A stretch of 13,809 nucleotides of DNA from Irpex lacteus (GCA_001986395.2 MQVO02000231.1:1-13809), one strand, 5' to 3'; shown: positions 1 to 6,248, numbered from the stretch's first letter. The notes: generated by a model not told the origin, from the sequence alone. Numbers and translations: made by a program.

Positions 1-1
1 T

Positions 2-67
2 TATTTTAGTGAAGGTTGTTTAAAAATATGTACAGATAATTTAACTAAGGATGAGGTAAATGGTTAG
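2..67 (+). pseudogene. LAGLIDADG homing endonuclease C-terminal relic
   Basis: A 21-codon open stretch runs in from the left edge and ends at TAG. It contains ICTDNLTKDEVNG, which resembles the late part of LAGLIDADG homing endonucleases, where a 'CTDNFTKEEV'-like string is common. Such proteins cut intron-less alleles and spread group I introns. Only this tail is visible, so it is either the end of a gene starting outside the window or an isolated relic. No intron boundary or exon can be recognised next to it. The family call rests on one short motif. Confidence 0.5.
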
Positions 68-745
68 ACCCCTATTCTCCTTTTTTTTTTATAAAAAAAA
101 GGGCACAAAAGATTTTGTTTGTAGATGATGTGAGTAAAGCTAAAGATCAAAGAGAATACTATTCTCTTAATAAAAAAGATAGTGTTGAGGGACACCCTCA
201 ACATTGACCTTTGATAGAATACTAAAGAAAGAACTTATTAAAATAAAATTAAATTTTAATTAAAGAATCCCGGGATAATTAATTATAACTAGTGCAGATA
301 TTATTATTAATAGTAACTCTTTCTTCTTTTCTCTTGAGTTCGCACCCGCTCATTTATAGAACTAACTCCGATAAATTTATTATTTAATAGATAATTCTCT
401 CTTGATCTTTAGCCTTACACATTGTTTATTATTCTTTATCACTACTCATTATTATTTAATTGTGAGAGTTCAAAACTTTTGTATCTCTCTTATCTTTTAA
501 CTTTACCCATTAGTAATCTTTGGAAAGTTCAAATTATTATTTTAAATGAGCGAATGCAATAAATTATAATAAGGGTAAACTTTTATTTTGATCGAGGGAG
601 CGAGGTTACACAATGGAATTACTCATTATTATTGAAATTACTATTTTCTCTCTTTAGTATTAAATAAATTTATAGTTCTTATTGTTATTACTATTATAAT
701 CTTTAATATTATTATTATTTTATTTAAAGATGGTACATGCTCACT
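68..745. other. AT-rich spacer without recognisable gene
   Basis: No coding frame or RNA gene is supported here. It holds a poly-T/poly-A hairpin near 79-103, a strong hairpin at 181-205, and one copy (131-158) of a 28-bp repeat found again at 9265-9292. A partly inverted match to that repeat lies near 392-415. The rest is low-complexity A/T sequence. Confidence 0.6.
181..205. repeat. Perfect 11-bp stem hairpin
   Basis: agtgttgaggg and ccctcaacatt pair (one G-T) across a three-base loop, aca. This is the most GC-rich hairpin in the left part of the window. It could be a processing signal or a terminator-like structure, but no neighbouring gene supports a role. Confidence 0.6.
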
Positions 746-746
746 A

Positions 747-775
747 ATTAAAATTTAATTTAATTAAATTTTAAT
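747..775. repeat. AT palindrome, copy 1
   Basis: Two 14-base arms, attaaaatttaatt and its reverse complement, flank a single T. The same palindrome without the central T recurs at 3423-3446 and 6225-6248. This copy lies just beyond the point where the cob-containing minus-strand frame ends. Confidence 0.75.
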
Positions 776-976
776 AATACCCACAATATATTCTAGATAT
801 TGCTTGTGAATCAGTAAATCATAAAATAAAAATTTATTAAATAGGTTAACTGGCTTAGGTGAGTCAACAACGTAGCTGTTAACGATTGATAGAATAGAGT
901 TACTCTTTAGTACTCGCATAGTCTTCGTAAACAAAAAATTAGTCTTATAGTCTTTACCCGTAGGCTTTAATTTCAA
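764..976 (-). pseudogene. cob: cob (cytochrome b) 5' fragment
   Basis: On the minus strand, a Met at 917-919 begins MRVLKSNSILSIVNSYVVDS, followed by PKPVNL. This matches the N terminus of fungal cytochrome b, which typically reads like MRLLKSxPLLSLxNSYxIDSPQPxN. Cytochrome b is the membrane subunit of respiratory complex III. Similarity stops near 842. The frame then runs through unrelated residues to a TAA next to the AT palindrome. About 26 of the roughly 385 expected codons are present. Nineteen codons precede the Met in frame, so the true start is probably the ATG at 917-919. The piece could be a 5' exon followed by an intron or by trans-splicing, or a relic copied from a functional cob elsewhere. 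I favour a relic because no intron core is visible. Confidence 0.7.
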
Positions 977-1059
977 TTAGCTATTAATGGAAAGGGTGAT
1001 ACTGAAGGCTTAGCTAGCTGCTTCTACAGAATAAAAAGATATTTAAATTGAGGAGAAAG

Positions 1060-1079
1060 AATTCTAACTAGTTTTTTGG
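1060..1079. repeat. Half copy of the CCCC-A6 hairpin element
   Basis: gaattctaactagttttttgg is the right half of the hairpin family described at 1676-1724. The left half is missing. It lies five bases before the first tRNA-like sequence. Confidence 0.65.
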
Positions 1080-1083
1080 TACT

Positions 1084-1154
1084 GTCAGTGTAGTTTAAAG
1101 GTAAAACTAAAATTATAAAATATTTAAATGTCAGTTCGATTCTGACCACTAGCT
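1084..1154 (+). tRNA. tRNA-like sequence A (anticodon arm weak)
   Basis: It has a perfect 5-bp T stem (gtcag/ctgac, 7-base loop ttcgatt) and a 4-bp D stem (gttt/aaac) around a typical aaaggta loop. The acceptor stem has one C-A mismatch and one T-G wobble among its outer three pairs. The anticodon stem has only three clear A-T pairs. The loop read with normal spacing would present TAA, but position 33 is A instead of the usual T, so I assign no amino acid. It is either a decaying tRNA gene or an unorthodox mitochondrial tRNA. The next tRNA-like sequence follows without a gap. Confidence 0.45.
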
Positions 1155-1227
1155 GATCTTATGAATTTAATGGTAAAATACAGGGCTTGCCAGTTCTGAA
1201 ATGCCAGTTCAAGTCTGGCTAAGATTA
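1155..1227 (+). tRNA. tRNA-like sequence B, possibly tRNA-Gly(GCC)
   Basis: The acceptor stem is complete (gatctta/taagatt, one G-T) with discriminator A. The T stem is perfect (gccag/ctggc, loop ttcaagt) and the D stem is attt/aaat. The anticodon stem caggg/ttctg has two G-T pairs around an 8-base loop cttgccag, one base too long. Read from T33, the anticodon would be GCC (Gly); an alternative frame gives TGC (Ala). Fungal mitochondrial Gly tRNAs usually have UCC, so the identity is uncertain. It may be functional or recently decayed. Confidence 0.5.
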
Positions 1228-1281
1228 TTAATTTGTTAAATATATTTAAAATAAATAATAAAAAGGTGGATTACCTGTACT

Positions 1282-1512
1282 CTATTCCTTGTTAAAGAAA
1301 TTTATTAAAGGGAAAGGTAGTGTCACTGGAGATATTCCTTCTAGAATCTTGAATTCCTCTTCAGTAAGACTGATACCGTGGATAGCTAGTACACTATTCA
1401 GTACTGTGAGGTCTGTAGGATTCTCACTAGCTAGATGTAAATAAATGAGATAACTAAAGAAATTTATCTTTAATTCTAGATTATTCCTCTTTTTAAAAAC
1501 AGAGTATTTAAA
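1282..1512 (-). CDS. Unidentified reading frame, 76 codons, no ATG start
   Basis: This minus-strand frame is open from a TAA at 1513-1515 to a TAG at 1282-1284. Its second half, with ASENPTDLTVLNSV and ISLTEEEFKILEGI, has mixed polar and hydrophobic residues and clearly more G+C than the flanking DNA, so it looks like real protein sequence. There is no ATG, so it is probably the 3' end of a gene cut off on its upstream side near 1512. I recognise no family. A homing endonuclease tail is possible, but no LAGLIDADG or GIY-YIG motif is visible. Confidence 0.35.
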   Translation of the reverse strand, partial: FKYSVFKKRNNLELKINFFSYLIYLHLASENPTDLTVLNSVLAIHGISLTEEEFKILEGISPVTLPFPLINFFNKE

Positions 1513-1675
1513 TTAAACTAAACATCCCCTAAAAACACAACTCAAGTGAAAGGGGGAAGATTAAGATACTAAAGAAATAAAATAAATTGAATAAAGATAA
1601 TAATTATAATCGAGAGCTCCTTAAAGAAAAATATAAAAAGTAAATAAGAATAGTCTGATAAATTCTTGAATAAAT

Positions 1676-1724
1676 CCCCAAAAAACTAGGAATTAGAATT
1701 AATTCTAACTAGTTTTTTTGGGGG
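1676..1724. repeat. CCCC-A6 hairpin element, full copy 1
   Basis: Arms ccccaaaaaactag and ctagtttttttgggg flank an inner palindrome ttagaattaattctaa, so the unit can fold into one long hairpin. The family has seven full copies in this window (here, 6513, 7963, 8899, 9348, 11137, 12965) and five half copies. Small, repeated, palindromic elements of this kind are known from fungal mitochondrial genomes, where some behave as mobile elements. Confidence 0.85.
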
Positions 1725-1790
1725 AGGGATATTAATAAAATAATATTAAAAGATAAAATATAAGAATACTCTTATTAATATAAATAGATT

Positions 1791-1838
1791 TAATTAAATA
1801 ATAAGTAACTAAAATAATAATTAAATAATTAAATATTT
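1791..1838 (+). repeat. 48-bp inverted repeat, left arm
   Basis: These 48 bases are the exact reverse complement of 2262-2309. The two arms flank trnF and trnI. Perfect identity over 48 bases is well beyond chance, even in AT-rich DNA. Confidence 0.85.
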
Positions 1839-1881
1839 TTTAAATTTAAAAAAAAAATAAAAATATAAATAAAAGAATAGG

Positions 1882-1954
1882 GTCCCCAAAAAGACTTGAA
1901 CTTTTATCAATAAAGCTTCAATTTATTGCTCTAACCAAATTAAGCTATGGGAAC
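1882..1954 (-). tRNA. trnF: tRNA-Phe(GAA)
   Basis: The minus strand folds into a full cloverleaf: acceptor gttccca/tggggac with one T-G pair, D arm with gct/agc and a ttggtta loop, anticodon stem ataaa/tttat with loop ttgaagc (anticodon GAA), and a T loop ttcaagt. It reads UUU and UUC as Phe. The base after the acceptor stem is C rather than the usual A, which is minor. trnI lies 2 bp upstream on the same strand, so the two are probably co-transcribed. Confidence 0.93.
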
Positions 1955-1956
1955 TT

Positions 1957-2029
1957 TAAGTCTAAGATGGATCGAACATCTATTGCCTCCTTATCAAGGA
2001 GATATTTTAAACCATTAAATAATAGACTT
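1957..2029 (-). tRNA. trnI: tRNA-Ile(GAT)
   Basis: The minus strand gives a perfect 7-bp acceptor (aagtcta/tagactt) with discriminator A. The D stem is attt/aaat, and the anticodon stem tctcc/ggagg (one T-G) has loop ttgataa (anticodon GAT). The T arm is gatg ttcgatc catc. It decodes AUU and AUC as Ile and lies two bases from trnF on the same strand. Confidence 0.94.
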
Positions 2030-2261
2030 ATTTATATATAATTTAGTTATTAATAATCTCACGATTTGTAACTGTAAAAGATATGGTAAAATTACTCATG
2101 AAACTAATACTAATAAGGCGAATAAGATTATATAACCGTAAAATAATTGATTTAAAAAGAAAAAATGGTATTAATCCCCCAAATTTATTATAAATTTAAT
2201 TTAATTAAAAGTTATTTATCCTTAATATAAGGAATAGATTTATAGAACTTTAAAATTTTAT

Positions 2262-2309
2262 AAATATTTAATTATTTAATTATTATTTTAGTTACTTATT
2301 ATTTAATTA
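2262..2309 (-). repeat. 48-bp inverted repeat, right arm
   Basis: Exact reverse complement of 1791-1838. The spacer between the arms is 423 bp and holds trnF and trnI. Recombination between the arms would flip this cassette, so both orientations may exist. Confidence 0.85.
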
Positions 2310-2415
2310 TTTTATATATCTAAATAAAAAAAGTATTTAATTATATAAGAGAGTATAAATTTTATTTTCTTAAACATAAATTTAAAAACAAAAAAAAAAA
2401 ATATAAATAAAAGAA

Positions 2416-2444
2416 TAGGGGAGGGAGAATCTTTAAATTTATTT
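2416..2444 (+). repeat. 29-bp direct repeat, copy 1
   Basis: Starts taggggagggagaatc and is identical to 12181-12209, about 9.8 kb away. At the second copy it lies inside one short open frame and directly before another. Confidence 0.8.
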
Positions 2445-2580
2445 AGAGATTATTCTTCTCTATTGGATTAAGTTTATATGTATAATATTATAGAGAATTA
2501 TAAAAAGAAAAATTTTTACAATAAAAGTAAACCTAGTCCTCCCCTCCTTTTTAATTTATGTTGCGTTGACAAAAAGGTCT

Positions 2581-2605
2581 TAAAGGTTCAAGTCCCACCA
2601 CTAGT
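2581..2605 (+). pseudogene. tRNA 3'-end relic 1
   Basis: This 25-base stretch matches 2680-2704 at 22 positions. It contains ggttcaagtccc, typical of a tRNA T arm, followed by an acceptor-like cactagt. No matching 5' half is found upstream, so it reads as a truncated tRNA copy. Confidence 0.4.
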
Positions 2606-2640
2606 ATTAAACTAATTAATATACTAAACAATCAGTATTT

Positions 2641-2704
2641 AGGAGTGACAGCTTCGCTTAACATGTGGCTTCTACGCCGTAAAGGTTAAAGTCCCCTCAC
2701 TAGT
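2641..2704 (+). pseudogene. Degenerate tRNA-like sequence
   Basis: It has an acceptor-like pairing with five consecutive inner pairs (agtga/tcact) and two mismatched outer ones. The anticodon-like stem gtggc/gccgt has a six-base loop, and the T stem has only two pairs. The defects are too many for a normal tRNA. Its last 25 bases are nearly the same as 2581-2605, so the two are probably copies of one tRNA end. Confidence 0.4.
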
Positions 2705-2714
2705 CTAATATACT

Positions 2715-2786
2715 AGCACTGCTAGATTAAAGGTAACTACCTTGCTTCAGACAAGGCGATAAAAGTTCTACTCTTCTGCGGTGCTC
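2715..2786 (+). tRNA. trnW: tRNA-Trp(TCA)
   Basis: Acceptor agcactg pairs with cggtgct (one T-G). The D stem is tag/cta with loop attaaaggtaa. The anticodon stem ccttg/caagg is perfect, with loop cttcaga and anticodon TCA at 2747-2749. The T stem aaaag/cttct has one A-C mismatch. Anticodon UCA reads both UGA and UGG, as expected when UGA means Trp (code 4), and UGA codons at conserved Trp sites in the cox1 exon agree. It lies 155 bp upstream of the open nad2-containing frame on the same strand. Confidence 0.88.
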
Positions 2787-2940
2787 TACCATTATCAATG
2801 GAAAGCAAGTGTTGTATAATGGTAATTACTTTCGCCTTACTAGTAAAGCTTATATCATATAGAGTAGCGGTTAATACTCGTTCGATCAGCGTAACTTGTA
2901 TATATTATATTTTGCTTCTGGCACAATCCTTAGACGATAG

Positions 2941-3225
2941 TACATACTCAATCAAGCATACAATTACTTTTTTGCTCTTGTACTAGCGATTCCGCTATCT
3001 TCTACAGCAATTTCTACTGAACCACAAAACGCTCTAGTACAAAAGGCTACAATCTCAGCTACTCTATTTACACGAAACGTAGTTATCGCACTGCTATTTG
3101 CAGCAGCACTATCATACAATTGTTTTAGTACAGTGTCTCTAAAATCATTTGTTGTAGGAGTTGGACTATACTCAGGTCTAATTCATGCAACTACTGTTAC
3201 ACAATCCCCAAAAAAAACTAGTTAG
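2941..3225 (+). pseudogene. nad2: nad2 N-terminal-region fragment
   Basis: The open frame contains FTRNVVIALLFAAALSYN and, further on, GVGLYSGLIHATTVTQ. These resemble the early part of fungal NADH dehydrogenase subunit 2, with the segment around 'IGLYGGLFHVTTITQ'. ND2 is a membrane proton-pumping subunit of complex I. The similarity ends at 3204, exactly where a half hairpin element (3206-3230) begins. The element then supplies five codons and a TAG. No ATG starts the frame, which opens after a TAG at 2938-2940. The upstream 140 bases have similar G+C and may be nad2 in a shifted frame. Only about 85 of roughly 500 codons remain. This looks like a gene cut by an element insertion or by recombination at the element. 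Confidence 0.6.
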
Positions 3226-3230
3226 AATTA
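3206..3230. repeat. Half hairpin element at the nad2 break
   Basis: ccccaaaaaaaactagttag plus a few bases is the left half of the hairpin family, and the right half is missing. It begins two bases after the last nad2-like codon, so the break and the element coincide. Confidence 0.75.
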
Positions 3231-3292
3231 TAAAAAGAAAAACTTTTATTTCTCTCGGAAGAGGGTGACATATATTCTTTACTTTACTTTTA

Positions 3293-3430
3293 TTATCCAA
3301 ACACATTCACATTTTTCGTAACACGAGGGATAACTCGTTCTGTGGCAAGTCTTCCTGATAGTTGAATACGAATACCACAAATGTGAGATGGAAGATGACA
3401 AAAATATAAAAATAAGATAGTTATTAAAAT
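3293..3430 (-). pseudogene. rps3: rps3-like C-terminal fragment
   Basis: The minus strand reads GIRIQLSGRLATERVIPR, then VTKNVNVFG and TAA. The GIRIQLSGRL segment matches the C-terminal domain of ribosomal protein S3 (bacterial GIKVQVSGRLGGAE), a small-subunit protein often encoded in fungal mitochondria. About 14 codons upstream of this are open, but they are hydrophobic and unlike S3. The frame closes 5' at the AT palindrome (3423-3446). Only the tail of the gene is present, so it is likely a relic. The call rests on one conserved motif. Confidence 0.5.
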
Positions 3431-3446
3431 TTAATTAAATTTTAAT
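3423..3446. repeat. AT palindrome, copy 2
   Basis: A perfect 24-bp palindrome beginning attaaaatttaa. It separates the rps3-like relic from the Gly/Asn-rich frame. Like copies 1 and 3, it is followed by a C-rich step (taccca here, tacccac and aacccc at the others). Confidence 0.8.
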
Positions 3447-3466
3447 TACCCACACAAGCTAGTTAG

Positions 3467-3715
3467 TTTTACTTTTTTTATCCAGGAAAGAAAATAGGTG
3501 AAAAAATTATCAATGGAATTGTTAAAGGAGCTGGTGTTGTAGGTGCTGGAGCTGCAGTTGAACAAAGTATACGTGGGAGAAGAAATGATAATGCTAGTAA
3601 TAATAATGGTAATAGCGGGAACAGTGGTGGAAATATTGGAGGTAACAGTGGTGTAAATAATGGAGGTAACAGAGGCTCCCATAAAATAATTCTCTTATTT
3701 TATTTTATATTTTAA
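3467..3715 (+). CDS. Gly/Asn-rich reading frame, unidentified
   Basis: This 82-codon open frame lies between TAG (3464-3466) and TAA. It has a basic, Gly/Ala-rich first part (KGAGVVGAGAAVEQ), then a low-complexity tract of GGN, NGNS and NNGG units, and ends in a short hydrophobic string (IILLFYFIF). There is no ATG, so it is probably the 3' part of a gene truncated near 3460 or at the AT palindrome. The first segment could be a membrane-associated helix. I do not recognise it. The composition suits an exported or plasmid-type protein more than a respiratory subunit. The minus-strand ORF here is its antisense shadow. Confidence 0.4.
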   Translation, partial: FYFFYPGKKIGEKIINGIVKGAGVVGAGAAVEQSIRGRRNDNASNNNGNSGNSGGNIGGNSGVNNGGNRGSHKIILLFYFIF

Positions 3716-3743
3716 TTATATATCTAATTATTTTTTAATTTAA

Positions 3744-3908
3744 CTCATTGTGATTATTGAACTGATGCTTCTTTCTGTAACCATTCTAGTTCTAGTTATG
3801 GCTTATAATGATAACGATACAATTGGACAAATTTATTCAATTATTATTATTATTGCTACTGCAGGAGCTGAAAGTGCTATAGGACCCCATTTTCATTTAT
3901 TAAATTAG
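3744..3908 (+). pseudogene. nad4L: nad4L 3' part
   Basis: The frame reads IIELMLLSVTILVLVMAYND, then DTIGQIYSI, a run of Ile, and ATAGAESAIG. This matches the middle and end of NADH dehydrogenase subunit 4L (typical ISIELMLLAV, DDxxGQxYAI, AGAESAIGL), a small membrane subunit of complex I. It lacks the first third, since the frame opens after a TAA. It diverges after GAESAIG at 3884, where the normal gene continues for about 20 residues. It then adds PHFHLLN and stops. In many fungi nad4L lies just upstream of nad5 on the same strand; here nad5 is on the opposite strand and faces it, which implies an inversion. It is probably a non-functional truncated copy. Confidence 0.78.
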
Positions 3909-4098
3909 GCATAACCCCATAATCTCTATAATTAGGCCCATTCATGACACTGTCATGAGTATTTTCGGCATTATGAGGGGTAAGTTGTAAATGAATAGGA
4001 TATTTCCCACTATAAATATTAAAATGCAACCCGGTTTCTCTGCAATGAGCCATCTGACCCTTGATTTTATCTACCTCTTCCGTCTCCATTTTACCCAC
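3877..4098 (-). CDS. Unidentified 73-residue reading frame
   Basis: An ATG-to-stop frame on the minus strand, 43 bp downstream of the nad5 stop. It is polar, with KIKGQMAHCRETGLHFNIY and MNGPNYRDYGVMPNL, and shows no membrane segment. It overlaps the last 32 bp of the nad4L frame on the other strand. The composition looks protein-like, with many His, Asn and Pro, but I recognise no family. It could be the leading part of an intron-encoded or plasmid gene, or chance. Confidence 0.35.
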   Translation of the reverse strand: MGKMETEEVDKIKGQMAHCRETGLHFNIYSGKYPIHLQLTPHNAENTHDSVMNGPNYRDYGVMPNLINENGVL

Positions 4099-4141
4099 TT
4101 TTAATTAAAACTTAAACTTAATTGATGGGGAGTATTGATGA

Positions 4142-5077
4142 TTAAATTGCAGTAGTTCGTTGACTAATCCATACTTGTACTGTTAGAGCACCCTTCTTAT
4201 TAGCAGTAGTACATTGTCCTGTTTCAATAAGTGTTCGAGTACTGTTCTTAAATGATCCGATTAGTGATACAAGCCCTAGCATGATGTATAGAGCGTATGA
4301 TGTAATAACACCTGTGTCGTAAGCAGCTACAGATCGACCTGTTCCTGTTAGAACTGTACTTAGACCGTATGGTCCAGCTAGTTCGATAACTCCTCGGTCA
4401 AGAACCTTAGAGATAACAAGTCCAACTCGTAGTGAAGCACTGATAATGAAACCGTTGAATAGTGCGTCCCAGTACCACTTTGCGTTAAGGAATGAGTATA
4501 CAGCATATCCAATAGGTCCGTTTGTTAGACCAATTGTGAATGCAGGTACCACATGGTATAGATATAGTGCTAGACCAGCACCGAATAGGCTACCAATAGC
4601 AGGTAGTAGCTTCATTAGTAGAGGTAGTCCGAATTCAGCTTCAATCAGTGTAATGTGGTTAGGGTGTTGGTATAGAGCAGTTGATAGGAAATCTGTACCT
4701 ACTCCCACATACATGTCCTTTGCAATGTAACCAAATACAATTGACATGATTGATAGAATTACCAGAGGAATTACAATGATCATAGGTGCTTCGTGAGCAT
4801 GTAGATAGTAACCCTTAGGGGCATTAGGTGTTGTAAAGAATGTTAGTGATACTAGTCGGAATGAATAGAAGGCTGTGAATACAGCTGAAATTGTTCCCAG
4901 CCAGTATGCCATTGTACCAGATACTTCGTATTGTCCTAGAGCTACTTCAAGGATTAGATCCTTACTGTAGAACCCTGTCATAAATGGTAGAGCCATTAGA
5001 GATAGAGATCCGATAAGGATAGCTGTGTAGGTAAATGGTAGGAAGTTAACCAGACCTCCTAGAAGATTATCTGAGTA
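4142..5077 (-). CDS. nad5: nad5 3' half (NADH dehydrogenase subunit 5)
   Basis: An uninterrupted minus-strand frame of 311 codons encodes the C-terminal half of ND5, the large antiporter-like proton-pumping subunit of complex I. Recognisable pieces in order are LGGLVNFLPFTYTAILIGSL, MALPFMTGFYSKDLILE, SFRLVSLTFF, HEAPMIIVIPLVIL, then LLPAIGSLFGAGLALYLYH, KWYWDALFNGFI and DTGVITSYALYIMLGL. Many hydrophobic helices are present. Full-length ND5 has about 650 residues, so the first half is missing. The frame starts abruptly after an in-frame TAA at 5078-5080, near the LGGL region, and no 5' part occurs in the window. The last 35 residues (from NSTRTLIETG) are unlike ND5 and may be junction sequence. 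Trp is always TGG here and G+C is higher than around it. It may be a downstream exon or a truncated copy. Confidence 0.88.
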   Translation of the reverse strand, partial: YSDNLLGGLVNFLPFTYTAILIGSLSLMALPFMTGFYSKDLILEVALGQYEVSGTMAYWLGTISAVFTAFYSFRLVSLTFFTTPNAPKGYYLHAHEAPMIIVIPLVILSIMSIVFGYIAKDMYVGVGTDFLSTALYQHPNHITLIEAEFGLPLLMKLLPAIGSLFGAGLALYLYHVVPAFTIGLTNGPIGYAVYSFLNAKWYWDALFNGFIISASLRVGLVISKVLDRGVIELAGPYGLSTVLTGTGRSVAAYDTGVITSYALYIMLGLVSLIGSFKNSTRTLIETGQCTTANKKGALTVQVWISQRTTAI

Positions 5078-5261
5078 TTAAGACAATCCACTTAGAATCT
5101 AAGAGGTCGTGGTTGGAGGATAATCAGTCTTCTAATCTTAAATATAGTCTCATCAAATACTTGTAAAGCTAAAGGGGATTGGAACCTTAAGATATGAAGG
5201 GAATAATACGATATATTTGTATAGTAATAAAGTTTACTAGAATGAGGAATCTCCGATAAAA

Positions 5262-5291
5262 GCAAATAAAGACAATCAATACTTTTTTAAT
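5262..5291 (+). repeat. 30-bp direct repeat, copy 1
   Basis: gcaaataaagacaatcaata and ten further bases are identical to 5948-5977. The last 19 bases occur again at 7510-7528. Confidence 0.8.
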
Positions 5292-5631
5292 TTAGGGGGG
5301 AGTGTCAAGACGAGTACCATTTGCATCAATCCGAATATAATATATTTGTACTTTTATCTATATAATCGGCAGGGTATTCTCTATCAAGAATAGTATTATG
5401 TATTATTTTAGCTATATTTTTATATTCTTCGAGTTTATAGATATATTATATAATACTAGAACACAACGCCCATTTTCATGTAAGATGTTGGAATGTATTT
5501 ATAATTCTTTCTACGTATGCATCAGATATATTATTATGTCTATGTATAACAGTAAAATCTTGTTTTTCATTTTCAATAACTCTTTGTATAATTTCTAGAT
5601 AACAGATAAAAGTATAGAATGGTTTATAAAT
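5287..5631 (-). pseudogene. Unidentified gene relic with one in-frame TAA
   Basis: This minus-strand frame holds about 115 codons with one TAA (5446-5448) and TGA codons that read as Trp. It includes RVIENEKQDFTVIHRHN, ISDAYVERIINTFQHL, EEYKNIAKIIHNTI and REYPADYIDKSTN. It is polar and charged, so it is not a respiratory membrane subunit. It begins next to a half hairpin element (5636-5649) and ends in the 30-bp repeat, both of which suggest truncation at repeats. I do not recognise the family. A mitochondrial plasmid or intron-encoded protein is possible. The plus-strand ORF at 5398-5598 is antisense to it. Confidence 0.35.
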
Positions 5632-5635
5632 CTAT

Positions 5636-5649
5636 CCAAAAAAACTAGG
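5636..5649. repeat. Half hairpin element
   Basis: ccaaaaaaactagg is the left arm of the hairpin family, without the loop or right arm. It borders the upstream end of the unidentified minus-strand relic. Confidence 0.6.
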
Positions 5650-6022
5650 CTCTTTGTTGGAAGTACTTTTTTAATTTATTCCTTTTTTATTACCTTAACT
5701 TCTATTAAATTACTGTTATTTGATAGAAGAATAACTATTCTAAACCCAATAATATTAATTCCTCATTAGAGAGATATAGATTGTTTTCACTACGGTACTC
5801 TAAAAAATTTACATTCATTACTTATTACTCCACTTTCTAAATCTTTATTATACTTTTCTATACATACCAGTTCACTGCTGAGTACTACCAACAACACTTC
5901 TAACACATGCACTAGAAATACTTTACTGAGACTGAGATTTTGTTGATGCAAATAAAGACAATCAATACTTTTTTAATCTACTTAAAATAAAATTAAATAA
6001 ATTACACAGTCTTTCTTTCTTT
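5650..6022. other. Spacer with direct repeats, no gene seen
   Basis: No coding frame or RNA is supported. The right end carries 5948-5977 (30-bp repeat) running straight into 5978-6011 (ctacttaaaataaaatta and following bases), a repeat also at 6809-6842 and 9839-9872. Confidence 0.6.
5948..6011 (+). repeat. Composite repeat: 30-bp unit plus 34-bp unit
   Basis: The first 30 bases equal 5262-5291. The next 34 equal 6809-6842 and 9839-9872. Bases 5959-5995 across the join equal 7510-7546 for 37 bases. Units therefore occur joined and apart, as expected for mosaic repeats shuffled by recombination. Confidence 0.8.
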
Positions 6023-6220
6023 TTAATCTTTTCCCCTTTCTCCTACTTTAATAAGTAGACCTGATGATACAAAACCATGAGCTACTGATAATACTAAACT
6101 ACCAGTTAAACCTGTGATACTATAAGAGAATATACTTAATATACATACAGCCATATGAGATAAAGAACTCTAAGCTACTATAACTATCAGATCAGTTTGT
6201 CTTAATGTTATTATAGGTGC
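6023..6220 (-). pseudogene. nad4: nad4 middle fragment with premature TAG
   Basis: The minus strand reads APIITLRQTDLIVIVA, then TAG (6170-6172), then SSLSHMAVCILSIFSYSITG, LTGSLVLSVAHGFVSSGLL. This matches the conserved core of ND4 (TLRQxDLKxIIAYSSVSHM... GIxGSxxLMLSHGxVSSALF), a proton-pumping subunit of complex I. The stop replaces the Tyr of AYSS. The conserved Lys after TLRQTDL is also lost, and the end (IKVGER) departs from the family. It is therefore a decayed copy. It is bounded upstream by AT palindrome 3. The N-terminal nad4 piece lies about 1 kb upstream on the same strand, in the correct order. Confidence 0.75.
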
Positions 6221-6224
6221 CCTA

Positions 6225-6248
6225 ATTAAAATTTAATTAAATTTTAAT
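6225..6248. repeat. AT palindrome, copy 3
   Basis: The same perfect 24-bp palindrome as 3423-3446. It lies four bases from the edge of the nad4 middle fragment. Confidence 0.8.

Larger units (their letters stand above)
2030..2560. other. AT-rich spacer with repeats
   Basis: No gene is supported. It contains the right arm of the 48-bp inverted repeat and the first copy of a 29-bp direct repeat (2416-2444). A string gaattataaaaagaaaaa near 2495 recurs near 3225. Confidence 0.6.

Noticed and set aside
2798..2986. 62-codon plus-strand ORF before the nad2 piece
   Set aside because: No recognisable similarity. It may be nad2 sequence in a shifted frame, but I could not align it to ND2.
3446..3682. 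78-codon minus-strand ORF rich in Ser, Thr and Ile
   Set aside because: Antisense shadow of the Gly/Asn-rich frame; the Ser/Thr/Ile runs are complements of its Gly and Asn codons.
4446..4730. 94-codon plus-strand ORF
   Set aside because: It is antisense to the clearly identified nad5 half; its protein has no sensible features of its own.
5080..5170. Group I intron core upstream of nad5
   Set aside because: The string gagactatattt on the minus strand resembles a conserved core element, but no matching partner pairing could be built.
5398..5598. 66-codon plus-strand ORF
   Set aside because: Antisense to the charged minus-strand relic at 5287-5631, which looks more protein-like.
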